Counted from the stretch's first letter, positions 1 through 8,363 are shown. The stretch: 47,556 nucleotides of DNA from an uncultured Lachnospiraceae bacterium (GCA_902476645.1 CABSEG010000012.1:1-47556); one strand, 5' to 3'. The notes: a model not told the origin generated them from the letters alone. Translations and numbers: made by a program.

Positions 1-159
1 CTGGACGGAAATAAGTGGGTTTATCATGACAGTCCGGTGATGGCAATCTCTCTGGAAGACGCCAAGAGATACGATGATACTTTAGAAAAAATGGAAAAGA
101 AATACCTGCCTAGCCAGGATGAATTTTATATCATGAGTCACTCATTTCTGGAAGATTAA
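1..159 (+). CDS. 3' end of an unidentified gene (partial)
   Basis: An open frame enters from the left edge in phase 1 and ends at a TAA. It encodes the last 52 residues of a soluble, charged protein ending in SHSFLED. No motif is recognisable, so no function is assigned. The frame overlaps the 3' end of the convergent GNAT gene by about 29 bases, with no hairpin between them. Codon use looks like the neighbours. Confidence 0.6.
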   Translation: MDGNKWVYHDSPVMAISLEDAKRYDDTLEKMEKKYLPSQDEFYIMSHSFLED

Positions 160-661
160 CTTCCTTATATACAATTACCCTGGGAAGTCCTCCATACTTT
201 TCCCCCTCTGCTGCTATCCGATATCCCATGGCTAGAAAATTTCCAAGACTGTATCGGTTTTTCGGGTGTACCGTAGCGAACAGATGCCGGTTGCCTTCAG
301 CAGTCAAGACTTCCTCAGCCTCAGCAAGCAATCGCCGCATCAGCCCCTTCCCTCTGGCCTCCTGGCACACACAGGCTGAGTCCATATAAGCGGAGTAATG
401 TTTTTCCAAATCCGTAAGCCCAATGCAGTCCCCCAAATGCTCTGGCTCCAGCCCCGGTCTATGTACGATTAAAAAACCTAACATTTTTTCACTCCTGACT
501 GCCTTGAGTGTAAACCCTTTTTCTCCCATATGATCCAAAATATAGGCTTCATCATCTGTTACATACCAGTCTTTATGTTCCGGTTTCGTCACTGCTGTCT
601 CCATAAGCTCCAAAATCCTCGGTATATCCCGGGCCACTGCTTTTGTAATCTTGATTTCCAT
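131..661 (-). CDS. GNAT family N-acetyltransferase
   Basis: A 176-residue protein of normal GNAT length that transfers an acyl group from acyl-CoA to an unknown amine. The C-terminal half carries the acetyl-CoA binding block (QEARGKGLMRRLL, about residues 100-112), followed by a core of the HPKNRYSLGNFLAMGY type typical of the last GNAT helix and strand. The start at 661 is chosen because AGGAGGAAG lies 5 bases upstream. It lies inside the 3' end of the CDF gene, so the two are probably translationally coupled in one minus-strand unit with the M23 gene. The substrate cannot be told from sequence. The class call is firm. Confidence 0.85.
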   Translation of the reverse strand: MEIKITKAVARDIPRILELMETAVTKPEHKDWYVTDDEAYILDHMGEKGFTLKAVRSEKMLGFLIVHRPGLEPEHLGDCIGLTDLEKHYSAYMDSACVCQEARGKGLMRRLLAEAEEVLTAEGNRHLFATVHPKNRYSLGNFLAMGYRIAAEGEKYGGLPRVIVYKEVNLPEMSDS

Positions 662-1571
662 GGACTTCCTCCTCTTGATCTGGGTAAGGATTCACATGCA
701 CCATACAGTGCTTCACTTCCTTAAAATTTTTCTCTATTACATCGTGTACGTTCTGGGCAATTTGATGTGCCTCTCTTAAAGGCATATCCGCCTTTGCAGC
801 GATTTCCACATCCACGTATGCCCTGGAGCCAAACCTCCTGGTACGTACATCATCCACGGCCAGAACTCCCGGCTCCTGGGCTATGGTTCGGTACATGCGT
901 TCCACCGTAAGGATATCGCAGGACTTATCCACCATCTTATCCACAGCATCCCGAAACACATCCAAAGCTGCCTTCTCAATAAACAGGCAGATCACCACGC
1001 TGGCTGCCGGATCCAGTGCCACAAATCCCATTCTGGCTCCCACAATTCCAATCAACGCCCCCACAGAAGAGAGGGCGTCAGACCGATGATGCCAGGCATC
1101 CGCCATCAAGGCGCCAGAGTGCAGCTTTCTGGCAGCGCCTCTGGCATACCAGTACATCCACTCTTTTACCAGTATGGACACAAGCGCAGCCACCAGCGCC
1201 AGAATGCCCGGAGCAGTTGATATCTGTGTCCCGGAATCCGCAATCTTTTCGATACCGCCAATCCCAATTCCGATGCCCGTGGCCCCTAAAATCACTGCTA
1301 ACAGTATGGAGGCTACACACTCCATCCGCTCATGTCCGTAGGGATGTTCCCGGTCTGACTTCTTGTTGGAAACGGTTACACCTATCATGACAATACATGT
1401 GCTAAACACGTCGGAAGCCGAATGAACTGCATCCGAAATCATAGCCCCCGAATGTCCAAGAATCCCTGCTACCAGCTTAAATAGCGACAACGCCACATTC
1501 ACCGCTATACTTATTGCGGATACATGTATGGCAAGCCCCGCATCCTTCAGGTCGCCTTTCGCGCGCTTCAT
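573..1571 (-). CDS. Cation diffusion facilitator (CDF) metal efflux transporter
   Basis: A 332-residue integral membrane metal/H+ antiporter. Six hydrophobic segments fill residues 12-215, followed by the cytoplasmic ferredoxin-like CDF domain (about 220-300). The intramembrane metal site shows HxxxD in TM2 (H50, D54) and HxxxD in TM5 (H161, D165). The family's histidine block HPYGHERME follows TM2. The two HxxxD pairs resemble Zn-type CDF proteins more than the Asp-only Mn type, so zinc export is the inferred role. The start overlaps the M23 stop by 4 bases. The last roughly 35 residues, after VNPYPDQEE, extend beyond the usual family end and overlap the GNAT gene in another frame. Confidence 0.9.
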   Translation of the reverse strand: MKRAKGDLKDAGLAIHVSAISIAVNVALSLFKLVAGILGHSGAMISDAVHSASDVFSTCIVMIGVTVSNKKSDREHPYGHERMECVASILLAVILGATGIGIGIGGIEKIADSGTQISTAPGILALVAALVSILVKEWMYWYARGAARKLHSGALMADAWHHRSDALSSVGALIGIVGARMGFVALDPAASVVICLFIEKAALDVFRDAVDKMVDKSCDILTVERMYRTIAQEPGVLAVDDVRTRRFGSRAYVDVEIAAKADMPLREAHQIAQNVHDVIEKNFKEVKHCMVHVNPYPDQEEEVHGNQDYKSSGPGYTEDFGAYGDSSDETGT

Positions 1572-2668
1572 GTTTTCTTCCCCGCTCTATTCTCACTGGT
1601 TTTAAAGTCAGCTACCGCCGGGTCTTTTATCTGACGGACCCTGGACCACTCCTTGGTGGCATCATCCCGCACTACTTCTGATTGGTTTTGGTGCAAAAAC
1701 TTAACCAGCTCATATCCGCTGACCCAAATTTCATTAGCCCCTTCTCTCTGAGATTCGTCAAAAATAAGCTGTAATCCGAAGTGAAGGTGACTCTCATCTA
1801 TATTATTGACATTTTCTTTGGCGCTATATCCTGTGCGTCCCATATATCCGATCACATCCCCTGCCTGCACCACATCTCCCTCCTTCAGAGTTTTACAGTA
1901 AGGAAAATTCTGTCTCAGATGAGCGTAATAATAATACCGCTTTCCATCAAAGCTGTTGATACCGATTCTCCATCCCCCATACTGGTTCCATCCCATCACG
2001 GCCACCACCCCGGATTCCACTGCAACAATGGGGGTCCCTACTTGCCCCATCATATCGTGTCCCAGATGGCTCCTCCGGTATCCATAGCTTCTGGCCACAC
2101 CGAAATCATCGTAATCACTGTAGGGAAAACCTTTTGCTATAGGGCTGAACCCCTTTAAGCCATACTTTTTTACCCAAGAAGTACTTCCTGTCTCATCTTT
2201 TTCTTCCTCCTCATACACACCTATTAGGCCCCCGAGAACAGCCCCATAAGCTTCCCGGTAATATTCATAATAAGAGAGATCCGCGGTCAGATCTTCCAGG
2301 GTCTGTTCCCCGGCCAGCACGGACTCCGCAACTGTTTCCATATCTTTTTTTTGGTACCGGCTAAAATCCCCTCCATATTTTGCCCCTAGATAAGCTAACA
2401 AGTCTAACCAATCCAGATGAGTCTGCTCTCCATAAGTCTCTGTGTCATAGGCATACGCCTGTTTCATGGCCTCACAGGTTACGTCAAAATCCACCCATCG
2501 GATAAAATCCTTTTCCCTTTCCGCTTCTGTCCCGGTTTTCGTCTGGCTCCCGGCATTTTGGGACGCCACATGCGTACTCCCGGCTCTATAAGAATAGAAC
2601 AGCAGACAGATAGCCAGCACTTCCACTCCGATTCCTGCCAGAAATCCCCACCGTTTTTTCTCTCCCAT
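1568..2668 (-). CDS. M23 family metallopeptidase, membrane anchored
   Basis: A 366-residue LytM/M23 peptidase predicted to cut peptide cross-links of peptidoglycan outside the membrane. A single N-terminal TM segment (about 9-26) anchors it. A linker of about 130 residues is followed by the peptidase domain (about 185-310). Zinc ligands are visible as HLGHD (H201, D205) and HLH (H294, H296), with a further active-site His in YYAH (H250), so it looks catalytically competent. GGGAG sits before the ATG. It is first in the minus-strand unit with the CDF and GNAT genes and divergent from pdaA. A SpoIIQ-like sporulation role is possible but not shown. Confidence 0.9.
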   Translation of the reverse strand: MGEKKRWGFLAGIGVEVLAICLLFYSYRAGSTHVASQNAGSQTKTGTEAEREKDFIRWVDFDVTCEAMKQAYAYDTETYGEQTHLDWLDLLAYLGAKYGGDFSRYQKKDMETVAESVLAGEQTLEDLTADLSYYEYYREAYGAVLGGLIGVYEEEEKDETGSTSWVKKYGLKGFSPIAKGFPYSDYDDFGVARSYGYRRSHLGHDMMGQVGTPIVAVESGVVAVMGWNQYGGWRIGINSFDGKRYYYYAHLRQNFPYCKTLKEGDVVQAGDVIGYMGRTGYSAKENVNNIDESHLHFGLQLIFDESQREGANEIWVSGYELVKFLHQNQSEVVRDDATKEWSRVRQIKDPAVADFKTSENRAGKKT

Positions 2669-2808
2669 TCAATTCTCCCAATCGCAGACTCTATGGGATT
2701 CTATGCTTCCTTTCCCCCGTTTATGCAGAGCAATTTCAACCAAGGCTATACGCATGAAAAAAACGCTCCGGCCATATAGTAATAAAAAACCTGATGGGCA
2801 AGGATCAT

Positions 2809-3630
2809 ATGAATACACATGCACCTCTTAAAAAGGGGGCTCTCTTGGCTCTTCTTTTTATCGCCTTCTTTTTTGCCGGACGGCTATGTGCCAGATGGAC
2901 GGCTCCGGCAAGCAGCGCTGCGATTTTGCCTTCCGATGGAAACTGGGGACTCAGCTTTCCGGAAGAGGGAAAAACCCCGGTAGGAAATGCCACCATGGAT
3001 GAGTTATCCCAATACAATGCCTACTATGCCCAGGATACGCAGGAAAAGGTGCTGTACCTGACCTTTGACTGTGGGTACGAAAACGGAAATACTGCCCCCA
3101 TTCTGGATGCTCTGAAAAAACACCAGGCTCCGGCCACCTTTTTTGTGGTGGGCAACTTTCTGTCCGACTGCCCTGAACTAATTCAACGCATGATCTCCGA
3201 AGGGCACACGGTTGGGAATCACACCTATCACCATCCGGATATGTCCAAAATCTCCACCAAGGAAGCTTTCAGCCAGGAGCTATCCGCTCTGGAAGATCTT
3301 TATCAGGAAATCACCGGGCAGCCCATGACAAAATACTATCGGCCTCCTCAGGGAAAATACAGCGTCCAAAATCTCCAAATGGCCAAGGAACTGGGCTATG
3401 AAACCTTTTTCTGGAGTCTGGCCTATGTGGACTGGTATCAGGATCAGCAGCCCACCAAGGAGGAAGCCTTCGAGAAGCTGCTGGGCCGCATCCATCCCGG
3501 CGCCATCGTATTACTCCACAGTACATCCGGCACCAACGCAGCTATTCTGGATGAACTCCTCACGAAATGGGAAGAAATGGGCTATACTTTCCGCTCACTT
3601 GATGAACTGGTAAAAGACCGCTTATCATAA
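2809..3630 (+). CDS. pdaA: Polysaccharide deacetylase PdaA (delta-lactam biosynthetic de-N-acetylase)
   Basis: A NodB-fold de-N-acetylase that removes the acetyl group from muramic acid so that muramic delta-lactam can form in spore cortex. A signal/anchor segment (about 9-24) precedes the family N-terminal block WGLSF...GKTPVGN and the catalytic domain. The catalytic block is TFDCGYENG (D87), where PdaA has TFDAGYENG instead of the usual TFDDG. The metal ligands are H138 and H142 in GNHTYHH. I start at 2809 because AAGGA lies 4 bases upstream; an in-frame ATG at 2794 has no ribosome binding site. It points to a spore-forming host. It ends at a strong hairpin. Confidence 0.92.
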   Translation: MNTHAPLKKGALLALLFIAFFFAGRLCARWTAPASSAAILPSDGNWGLSFPEEGKTPVGNATMDELSQYNAYYAQDTQEKVLYLTFDCGYENGNTAPILDALKKHQAPATFFVVGNFLSDCPELIQRMISEGHTVGNHTYHHPDMSKISTKEAFSQELSALEDLYQEITGQPMTKYYRPPQGKYSVQNLQMAKELGYETFFWSLAYVDWYQDQQPTKEEAFEKLLGRIHPGAIVLLHSTSGTNAAILDELLTKWEEMGYTFRSLDELVKDRLS

Positions 3631-3636
3631 AATGCT

Positions 3637-3668
3637 CCCCTGAAAGAAGCTTCTCCATCTTTCAGGGG
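3637..3668. terminator. Bidirectional hairpin terminator
   Basis: A perfect 10-bp inverted repeat (CCCCTGAAAG / CTTTCAGGGG) with a 12-base loop sits between the convergent pdaA and GNAT genes. It can fold on either strand. There is no long T-tract, so termination efficiency is inferred from stem strength and position. Confidence 0.7.
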
Positions 3669-3672
3669 ATCC

Positions 3673-4173
3673 TCATGCCCTCTTTCCTGCCTTTTGATAG
3701 GCAATTCTGGGCGTTCCATCTTCCACGTGAATCCATCCGCACCGCAAGAATCCATTCTTTTCCAGGGCTCTTTGCATTACGTGATTGTCTTTATGGGTAT
3801 CTATTTTCAGATTCGGGCATCTTAGCCAGCACCACGCTATGCATTCTGCCAGCATTCCCTTCTTTTTTCCTCTGGAGGCTACCCGGTGTATAGCTCCGTA
3901 AGGTTCTTTATTCAGCCAAGCCCCCTCCTCGATGTGTATATAAGAGGGATCTTCTCCTTCTTTGAAATAAAATACCCCTTCCAGGCCTTCACTTCCTTCC
4001 CACACATAGGAACATCCCTCTCTGATATCCTCCTCAACCATTTCTCTGGGCGGATAGGCTTGTCCCCACTGTGTGGGATTGCCGTTCGCTTTCATAAATT
4101 CTCTGGCTATTCCATAAATCTCCATAATTTCCGGTAAGTCAGAAAGTTCTGCCTTTCTAATCTGCATAATCAC
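3673..4173 (-). CDS. GNAT family N-acetyltransferase
   Basis: A 166-residue single-domain GNAT protein. It opens with MQIRKAELSDLPEIMEIY, the standard first strand and helix of the fold, has an RGKKKGML-type acetyl-CoA binding turn near residue 105, and ends with the KNGFLRCG motif common in ribosomal- and small-molecule acetylating members. The substrate is unknown. It stands alone between two hairpins and is unrelated in frame or spacing to pdaA. Length and motif order argue that it is intact. Confidence 0.85.
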   Translation of the reverse strand: MIMQIRKAELSDLPEIMEIYGIAREFMKANGNPTQWGQAYPPREMVEEDIREGCSYVWEGSEGLEGVFYFKEGEDPSYIHIEEGAWLNKEPYGAIHRVASRGKKKGMLAECIAWCWLRCPNLKIDTHKDNHVMQRALEKNGFLRCGWIHVEDGTPRIAYQKAGKRA

Positions 4174-4329
4174 ACCCTTAACCGCTTATAAAAACCGGTT
4201 CTGTACCTCGCGGCCCTTTCCTCTTTTCTTTCTATTCTTCCCCTTCCCCTGGCGCCTATTCGTTCTGTATATATGATGATTTTCCCATACACAGATGTAT
4301 CCGTCTATCCCGCGCGAAAAGAAGGGAAA

Positions 4330-4355
4330 GGGACTCCGGATTTTTCCGGAATCCC
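4330..4355 (-). terminator. Probable terminator of yqeY
   Basis: An inverted repeat of GGGANTCCGGA type with a 4-5 base loop and one mismatch lies about 45 bases past the yqeY stop. Read on the minus strand it is followed by TTTCCCTTCTTTTC. Confidence 0.5.
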
Positions 4356-4400
4356 CCTGCTTCAATGTATATCAAGTTGCAGATTGTACTCTGTATACTA

Positions 4401-4844
4401 TTATTGACAAAGCTCTCCAACCACTTGATTGATCACCTTACCATCAGCCTTTCCTTTCAGCTCAGCCATCACAGCTTTCATGATCTGGCCTTTATTCTTT
4501 GTGGCAAGAACTTCTGCAAATTTTTCTTCCAGACAGGCCTTCACTTCCTCTGGGGACATCAAAGACGGAGCATATTCGTTAATCACATCATAGCGAAACT
4601 GATACTCGGCCTTTAACTCCTCCCGTTCCTGCGGGCAGGTATCCACTTGCTCTTTTGCTGTCTTTAATTCCTTTAAAATAACCCGGTCTACCAACTCTGG
4701 CGTAATATTGTCACGGCATCCCTCGTCAATGGCCACCTTTTTTACAGCGGAAATCAAAGAAGAGATGGCTTCCTTTCTGGGTTTATCCTTTGCTTTCATG
4801 GCAGCTACCATGTCTTTTTGTAGTGTTTCAAATTCCATTGTCAA
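4401..4844 (-). CDS. yqeY: GatB/YqeY domain protein
   Basis: A 147-residue, highly charged helical protein of the YqeY family, which is homologous to the C-terminal tRNA-interacting domain of GatB. The start MEFETLQKDMVAAMKAKDKPR and the block YAPSLMSPEEVKACLEEKF are typical of the family. The usual length is about 150 residues, so it is complete. In many Firmicutes it follows rpsU; I looked upstream and found no convincing S21 gene. The molecular role is not settled. CAAGACCTCCTG in the plus strand gives a good AGGAGG site just before the ATG. Confidence 0.92.
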   Translation of the reverse strand: MTMEFETLQKDMVAAMKAKDKPRKEAISSLISAVKKVAIDEGCRDNITPELVDRVILKELKTAKEQVDTCPQEREELKAEYQFRYDVINEYAPSLMSPEEVKACLEEKFAEVLATKNKGQIMKAVMAELKGKADGKVINQVVGELCQ

Positions 4845-5256
4845 GACCTCCTGTGCTTGGGGAAACAGTCTCTCCTGCTTTTCCCTCTTTTCATTTTTAC
4901 TGATTATAGCACCAAACGGACAAAAGATGCAACCCTGGCACCTCAGATCTTATTGTTTCATGTGGTAACTGCGGCAAACGCCAAAGGACCATTCTTTTTC
5001 TTCTGTACCTGAGCTTCCCACATTTTCCGGCATGTCCTCTTAAAGGCACCACGCAGTGCAGACCTTTGAAAACCGCAGACAGCCCTAAACAGGGCTATGG
5101 ATACGACCAACCTCATGTGTTACAGCTGATTACCTTCCCTTTTATATTGTGGTTTTGAAAAAGAGGAAGGACTGCCTGCATCTTTTCACAGGATACAAAG
5201 CAAAAAACAGGTTCAAAAGAGCATTCCCCACTTATGCGGAAAGCTCAGATACTATT
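4845..5256. other. 412-base intergenic region upstream of yqeY
   Basis: No established gene is seen. It presumably holds the yqeY promoter. It also contains a 52-codon minus-strand open frame, listed separately with low confidence, and AT-rich sequence near 5140-5170. No RNA gene or riboswitch fold could be recognised. Confidence 0.5.
4958..5116 (-). CDS. Possible 52-residue small protein or repeat-borne open frame
   Basis: An ATG-started frame encoding a basic protein with an apolar N-terminus (MRLVVSIALF) and a Lys/Arg-rich middle (ALRGAFKRTC...VQKKKNG). The ALR..FKR..C string faintly recalls ribosomal protein S21, which often precedes yqeY, but the remainder does not match. No clear ribosome binding site is close. 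It may be a real micro-protein, a relic or chance; I favour a non-coding or repeated intergenic sequence. Confidence 0.18.
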   Translation of the reverse strand: MRLVVSIALFRAVCGFQRSALRGAFKRTCRKMWEAQVQKKKNGPLAFAAVTT

Positions 5257-5760
5257 TCAAATTATAGGCCTTTGATCTTGTTCTGAAAATAGATTTTCTG
5301 CCGCAAAAAGGTAACTTTTTACCATCACATAATTTGTCAGAGCAATGCCCTTTCTAAAAACCTTCTGTTCTCTGACCACCTCATATCCTCTCCCTAAAAA
5401 AAAGGGCTTTGCGGTAATGGAGGCATGTGTCACAATACGATTGGCATTGGTTCCCCTCTCCAATTTATCACACAAGGCTGTGGCAATTCCCCGATTTTGA
5501 AAATCTTTGTGCACGTATAGCCGATCCAGGTACCCTGCCCGGTCTAGATCTCCAAATCCCACAATCTCTCTCCCAATCTGCGCCACTAAGGTTTTATGCT
5601 CCAGAAAAGAAGTATTCCACTCCTCCAAGTTTACTTTACCGGATGCCCACGCATAGAGCTGCCTGCTGGTGTAGTCTTTTGCGTTTACCGTATGAACTGT
5701 TTCATAAAACAAGTCTGCCAGCTTTTGGCAATCTGAGGGGATATAGTCTCTGATTCTCAT
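5257..5760 (-). CDS. GNAT family N-acetyltransferase
   Basis: A 167-residue GNAT protein. MRIRDYIPSDCQKLADLFY is the classic N-terminal strand and helix. LYVHKDFQNRGIATALCDKLE (about residues 81-101) contains the QNRGIAT acetyl-CoA pyrophosphate loop and is very well preserved. The C-terminal FLGRGYEVVREQ matches the last strand pair. It resembles the YafP-like subgroup of single-domain acetyltransferases; the acceptor is unknown. It lies 44 bases downstream of the AT-rich two-gene module on the same strand, so read-through from that module is possible, but its base composition is closer to the core genes. Confidence 0.88.
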   Translation of the reverse strand: MRIRDYIPSDCQKLADLFYETVHTVNAKDYTSRQLYAWASGKVNLEEWNTSFLEHKTLVAQIGREIVGFGDLDRAGYLDRLYVHKDFQNRGIATALCDKLERGTNANRIVTHASITAKPFFLGRGYEVVREQKVFRKGIALTNYVMVKSYLFAAENLFSEQDQRPII

Positions 5761-5804
5761 AGGCTCTCCTTGGTATGCTTATGCTTCGTCTCAGTTTCAA
5801 CCTC

Positions 5805-6275
5805 TTACTCTTGAAATATTAAAAAAATATAGTAAAATATACTTACCAGTATGACCAGTACTGCGTCTGCAAAATTCGCAAAAATTAATGGATCATATCC
5901 CTTCAAAATATCTATGCCTATACTTTTCAAATACAGAGCGCAGAAACTGATTCCCAAATTTAGTATGATTACAAAGATAAATGTATTAACAATTCCTAAT
6001 ACTACTTTCCTTGTCCGTCTTTGCTTCTTATTTTCCTTATAAATTTTCTCAGCCAAATCATCTATCATTTGGTCTGCTTCTTTCATAGCAATTTTATTCT
6101 GTAATAACATCTGGCTAAATAAATGTAGCATATCTTTACTTGGTTTTTTATTATGTGTTCTTTTATATTCCTCTTTGTACTCTTCGAGCTTCTGATCATG
6201 TATTGTTTTTATCAATCTAGGCCTTATTTCAGAAAAATTACTTAAAATAGCTTTTTTAATCTCCGCTTCGTTCAT
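5805..6275 (-). CDS. Unknown two-TM membrane protein paired with a dCTP-deaminase-like protein
   Basis: A 156-residue protein I do not recognise. Residues 1-85 are a charged, helical, soluble part rich in Lys and Glu. Residues about 89-113 and 128-153 form two strong hydrophobic segments, giving a two-TM hairpin with the N-terminal part likely in the cytoplasm. The start codon overlaps the stop of the upstream dCTP-deaminase-like gene (ATGA), so translation is coupled and the products probably work together. Both genes are clearly more AT-rich than their flanks, suggesting joint transfer. Small cytosolic-domain plus two-TM proteins often act as membrane effectors in defence modules; that parallel is inference only. 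Confidence 0.75.
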   Translation of the reverse strand: MNEAEIKKAILSNFSEIRPRLIKTIHDQKLEEYKEEYKRTHNKKPSKDMLHLFSQMLLQNKIAMKEADQMIDDLAEKIYKENKKQRRTRKVVLGIVNTFIFVIILNLGISFCALYLKSIGIDILKGYDPLIFANFADAVLVILVSIFYYIFLIFQE

Positions 6276-6949
6276 TTTAATCCCAGTTTTTCCCTTTGCT
6301 CTTTAGATAAAATGTCTTTTACAGAACCCTGTTTTTTTTCCAATCTTTTTATTAAAAAGTCCCCGATACCTTTTTGACCGCTTCGTAAAAATTCCTGATA
6401 TTCTTTATCTTTAAAGAGTAAGGATGGCACGACGCCACTTTCTTCCTGATATTTTGCATCCTCCTTTCCTCCATAATCGAACGAGGGCGTCGGTACAACA
6501 TCCTCCACTACTAGTTGACATATACGCATACCTTTACATATTTCCACCGGTATACTGTTATTATTTTTGATTGCTATTGTCATCTTTCCAATATATCCGG
6601 GGTTGATAAAGCTCCCCAAAGATACATCTATTCCCATTCTAGCCAAGCTATTTCTATTCTCTATCTTAGCAGTAAATTTCTTTCCAATAGTCAATTTTTC
6701 CCTAATTCCTGCCAGCACAAATTCATTGGGACGCAGTAGATATTTATCTATCACTACTTCTATATAGTCTTCATGTCCCTCTCCATATGCTTTAATAAAC
6801 TTCTCATTAGTCCCACTGAAAACTCGAATTTTATCATCCAAAGTCAAATCAACGGAGGCCGGCTGTATGTTTTCATATATAAATGGTTGTATACTAATAT
6901 CTCCTTCATACAACTGTTCAAGAATTCTAACATCCGATAAAATTGCCAC
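6272..6949 (-). CDS. dCTP deaminase/dUTPase-fold protein with altered active site
   Basis: A 225-residue member of the dCTP deaminase (Dcd) family. Fold landmarks are IQPASVDLTL (28-37), NRNSLARMG (98-106), INPGYIGKM (115-123) and KGMRICQLV (139-147). The C-terminus is about 35 residues longer than standalone Dcd. Compared with E. coli Dcd recalled from memory, catalytic Ser111 is Asn (N100) and catalytic Glu138 is Ala (A126); only Arg115 is kept (R104). The Asp shared with dUTPases before PG is Asn (N116). It may therefore bind a nucleotide without deaminating it, or have a different activity. It is coupled to the two-TM gene and lies in an AT-rich patch. The family call is firm; the enzymatic activity is doubtful. 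Confidence 0.85.
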   Translation of the reverse strand: MAILSDVRILEQLYEGDISIQPFIYENIQPASVDLTLDDKIRVFSGTNEKFIKAYGEGHEDYIEVVIDKYLLRPNEFVLAGIREKLTIGKKFTAKIENRNSLARMGIDVSLGSFINPGYIGKMTIAIKNNNSIPVEICKGMRICQLVVEDVVPTPSFDYGGKEDAKYQEESGVVPSLLFKDKEYQEFLRSGQKGIGDFLIKRLEKKQGSVKDILSKEQREKLGLK

Positions 6950-7093
6950 TAAAAAATCTCCTCCTTATATATTATTTATCCAGACTTAACCAAAGTTTTC
7001 TCCATACGCTACCCAAAATTGCTATTCTTTTATATAGTATTATAGCATGAACAAATAATGTTGAAAACATCCTCTTTCTAGAATATAGACTAC
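6950..7093 (-). promoter_or_regulatory. Upstream region of the dCTP-deaminase-like module
   Basis: AT-rich leader preceding the ATG at 6949. Read on the minus strand, AAGGAGGAG sits just before the start codon. TATAATACTAT-like sequence near 7040 is a plausible -10, but no convincing -35 was fixed. Confidence 0.3.
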
Positions 7094-7146
7094 AACAATC
7101 CCCCGCTTGGCAGAGTCTTTATGCTCCTGCCATGCGGGGGATTGTT
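7094..7146 (-). terminator. Strong hairpin downstream of malic enzyme
   Basis: A 13-bp perfect inverted repeat (AACAATCCCCCGC / GCGGGGGATTGTT) encloses a second short stem (GGCAG / CTGCC). It lies about 30 bases beyond the malic enzyme stop. The T-tract on the minus strand is poor (TTGTTGTAG), so it may act in termination or as a 3' stabiliser. Confidence 0.65.
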
Positions 7147-7177
7147 CTATTGCTTCCTTATGTAATGAATCATTTCC

Positions 7178-8350
7178 TTAGATTCTGGCCACTCCGCTCT
7201 TTCTTGCAGCCTCTGCCACAGCCTCTGCTACGGCCTTAGCCACACGCTTGTCAAAGGGATTGGGGATAATATAATCCGGGGTCAGATCCTTCTCATCGAT
7301 CAAACCTGCGATGGCGTAAGCGGCGGCTACCTTCATCTCATCGTTGATGTCTTTCGCACGCACGTCCAGCGCTCCGCGGAAGATGCCCGGGAATGCCAGC
7401 ACGTTGTTGATCTGATTCGGGAAGTCGCTTCTTCCGGTACCGATCACGGCTGCGCCTGCATTTTTTGCCAGATCCGGCATGATTTCGGGAACCGGATTTG
7501 CCATGGGGAACAGAATCGGATTAGGAGCCATGGATTTTACCATCTCCTCCGTCACAGTTCCCGGAGCGGAAACACCGATAAATACATCGGCTCCTTTGAG
7601 CATCTCGCCCAGGCTTCCCTGCTTCTTCTCCAGGTTGGAGATCTTGGCCATCTCCTCTTTCTCCGCATTCAGGCCCTCTCTTCCCTCATAAATGGCGCCT
7701 TTTCTGTCGCACATAATCACTTCCTTCAGGCCCAGGCTCACCAGAAGCTTGATGATAGCGATGCCTGCTGCGCCCGCGCCGGAGGTTACGACTCTTACAT
7801 CCTCTAACTTTCTGCCAGTCAGCTTCAAAGCATTGATCAGCGCTGCTGCCGTTACCACTGCGGTTCCGTGCTGATCGTCATGGAAAATGGGAATATCGCA
7901 GCGCTCTTTTAATTTCCGCTCAATTTCAAAGCATCTGGGGGCGGAAATATCTTCTAAGTTCACACCGCCAAAGCTTCCTGCCAGTAAAGCTACGGTATTT
8001 ACAATATCGTCTACTTCTTTGCTGCGAATGCAAAGCGGGAACGCGTCTACATCGCCAAAGGTTTTAAACAGAACACACTTTCCTTCCATAACCGGCATAC
8101 CTGCCTCCGGTCCGATATCTCCAAGACCCAGTACAGCAGTTCCGTCCGTTACTACCGCTACCATGTTTCCACGGCGGGTGTACTTATATGACAGATCCAC
8201 ATCTTTGGAAATCTCCAGACAGGGCTCTGCTACTCCGGGAGTATAGGCCACAGACAGATCTTCCGGTGTCTCCAATTTTGCTCTGCTGACAACCTCGATC
8301 TTTCCATTCCACTCTTCATGCTGCTTTAAAGCAAACTCTTTCTTATCCAT
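7178..8350 (-). CDS. NAD(P)-dependent malic enzyme
   Basis: A 390-residue short bacterial malic enzyme: oxidative decarboxylation of malate to pyruvate and CO2 in the cytosol. Family blocks in order are VAYTPGVAEPC (35-45), the metal-binding DDQHGTA near residue 160, a Rossmann GAGAAGIA near 192, and NPVPE near 286. There is no phosphotransacetylase tail, unlike long MaeB. It sits 13 bases after the dehydrogenase gene on the same strand. With the Arg-type LDH/MDH upstream, the pair could interconvert oxaloacetate, malate and pyruvate. AGGAGG-type spacing before the ATG supports the start. Whether NAD or NADP is used is not decided. Confidence 0.95.
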   Translation of the reverse strand: MDKKEFALKQHEEWNGKIEVVSRAKLETPEDLSVAYTPGVAEPCLEISKDVDLSYKYTRRGNMVAVVTDGTAVLGLGDIGPEAGMPVMEGKCVLFKTFGDVDAFPLCIRSKEVDDIVNTVALLAGSFGGVNLEDISAPRCFEIERKLKERCDIPIFHDDQHGTAVVTAAALINALKLTGRKLEDVRVVTSGAGAAGIAIIKLLVSLGLKEVIMCDRKGAIYEGREGLNAEKEEMAKISNLEKKQGSLGEMLKGADVFIGVSAPGTVTEEMVKSMAPNPILFPMANPVPEIMPDLAKNAGAAVIGTGRSDFPNQINNVLAFPGIFRGALDVRAKDINDEMKVAAAYAIAGLIDEKDLTPDYIIPNPFDKRVAKAVAEAVAEAARKSGVARI

Positions 8351-8363
8351 CTTTCTAATCCTC

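Noticed and set aside
4958..5116. rpsU (ribosomal protein S21) upstream of yqeY
   Set aside because: Only a short ALR..FKR string is similar; the conserved C-terminal part of S21 is missing.
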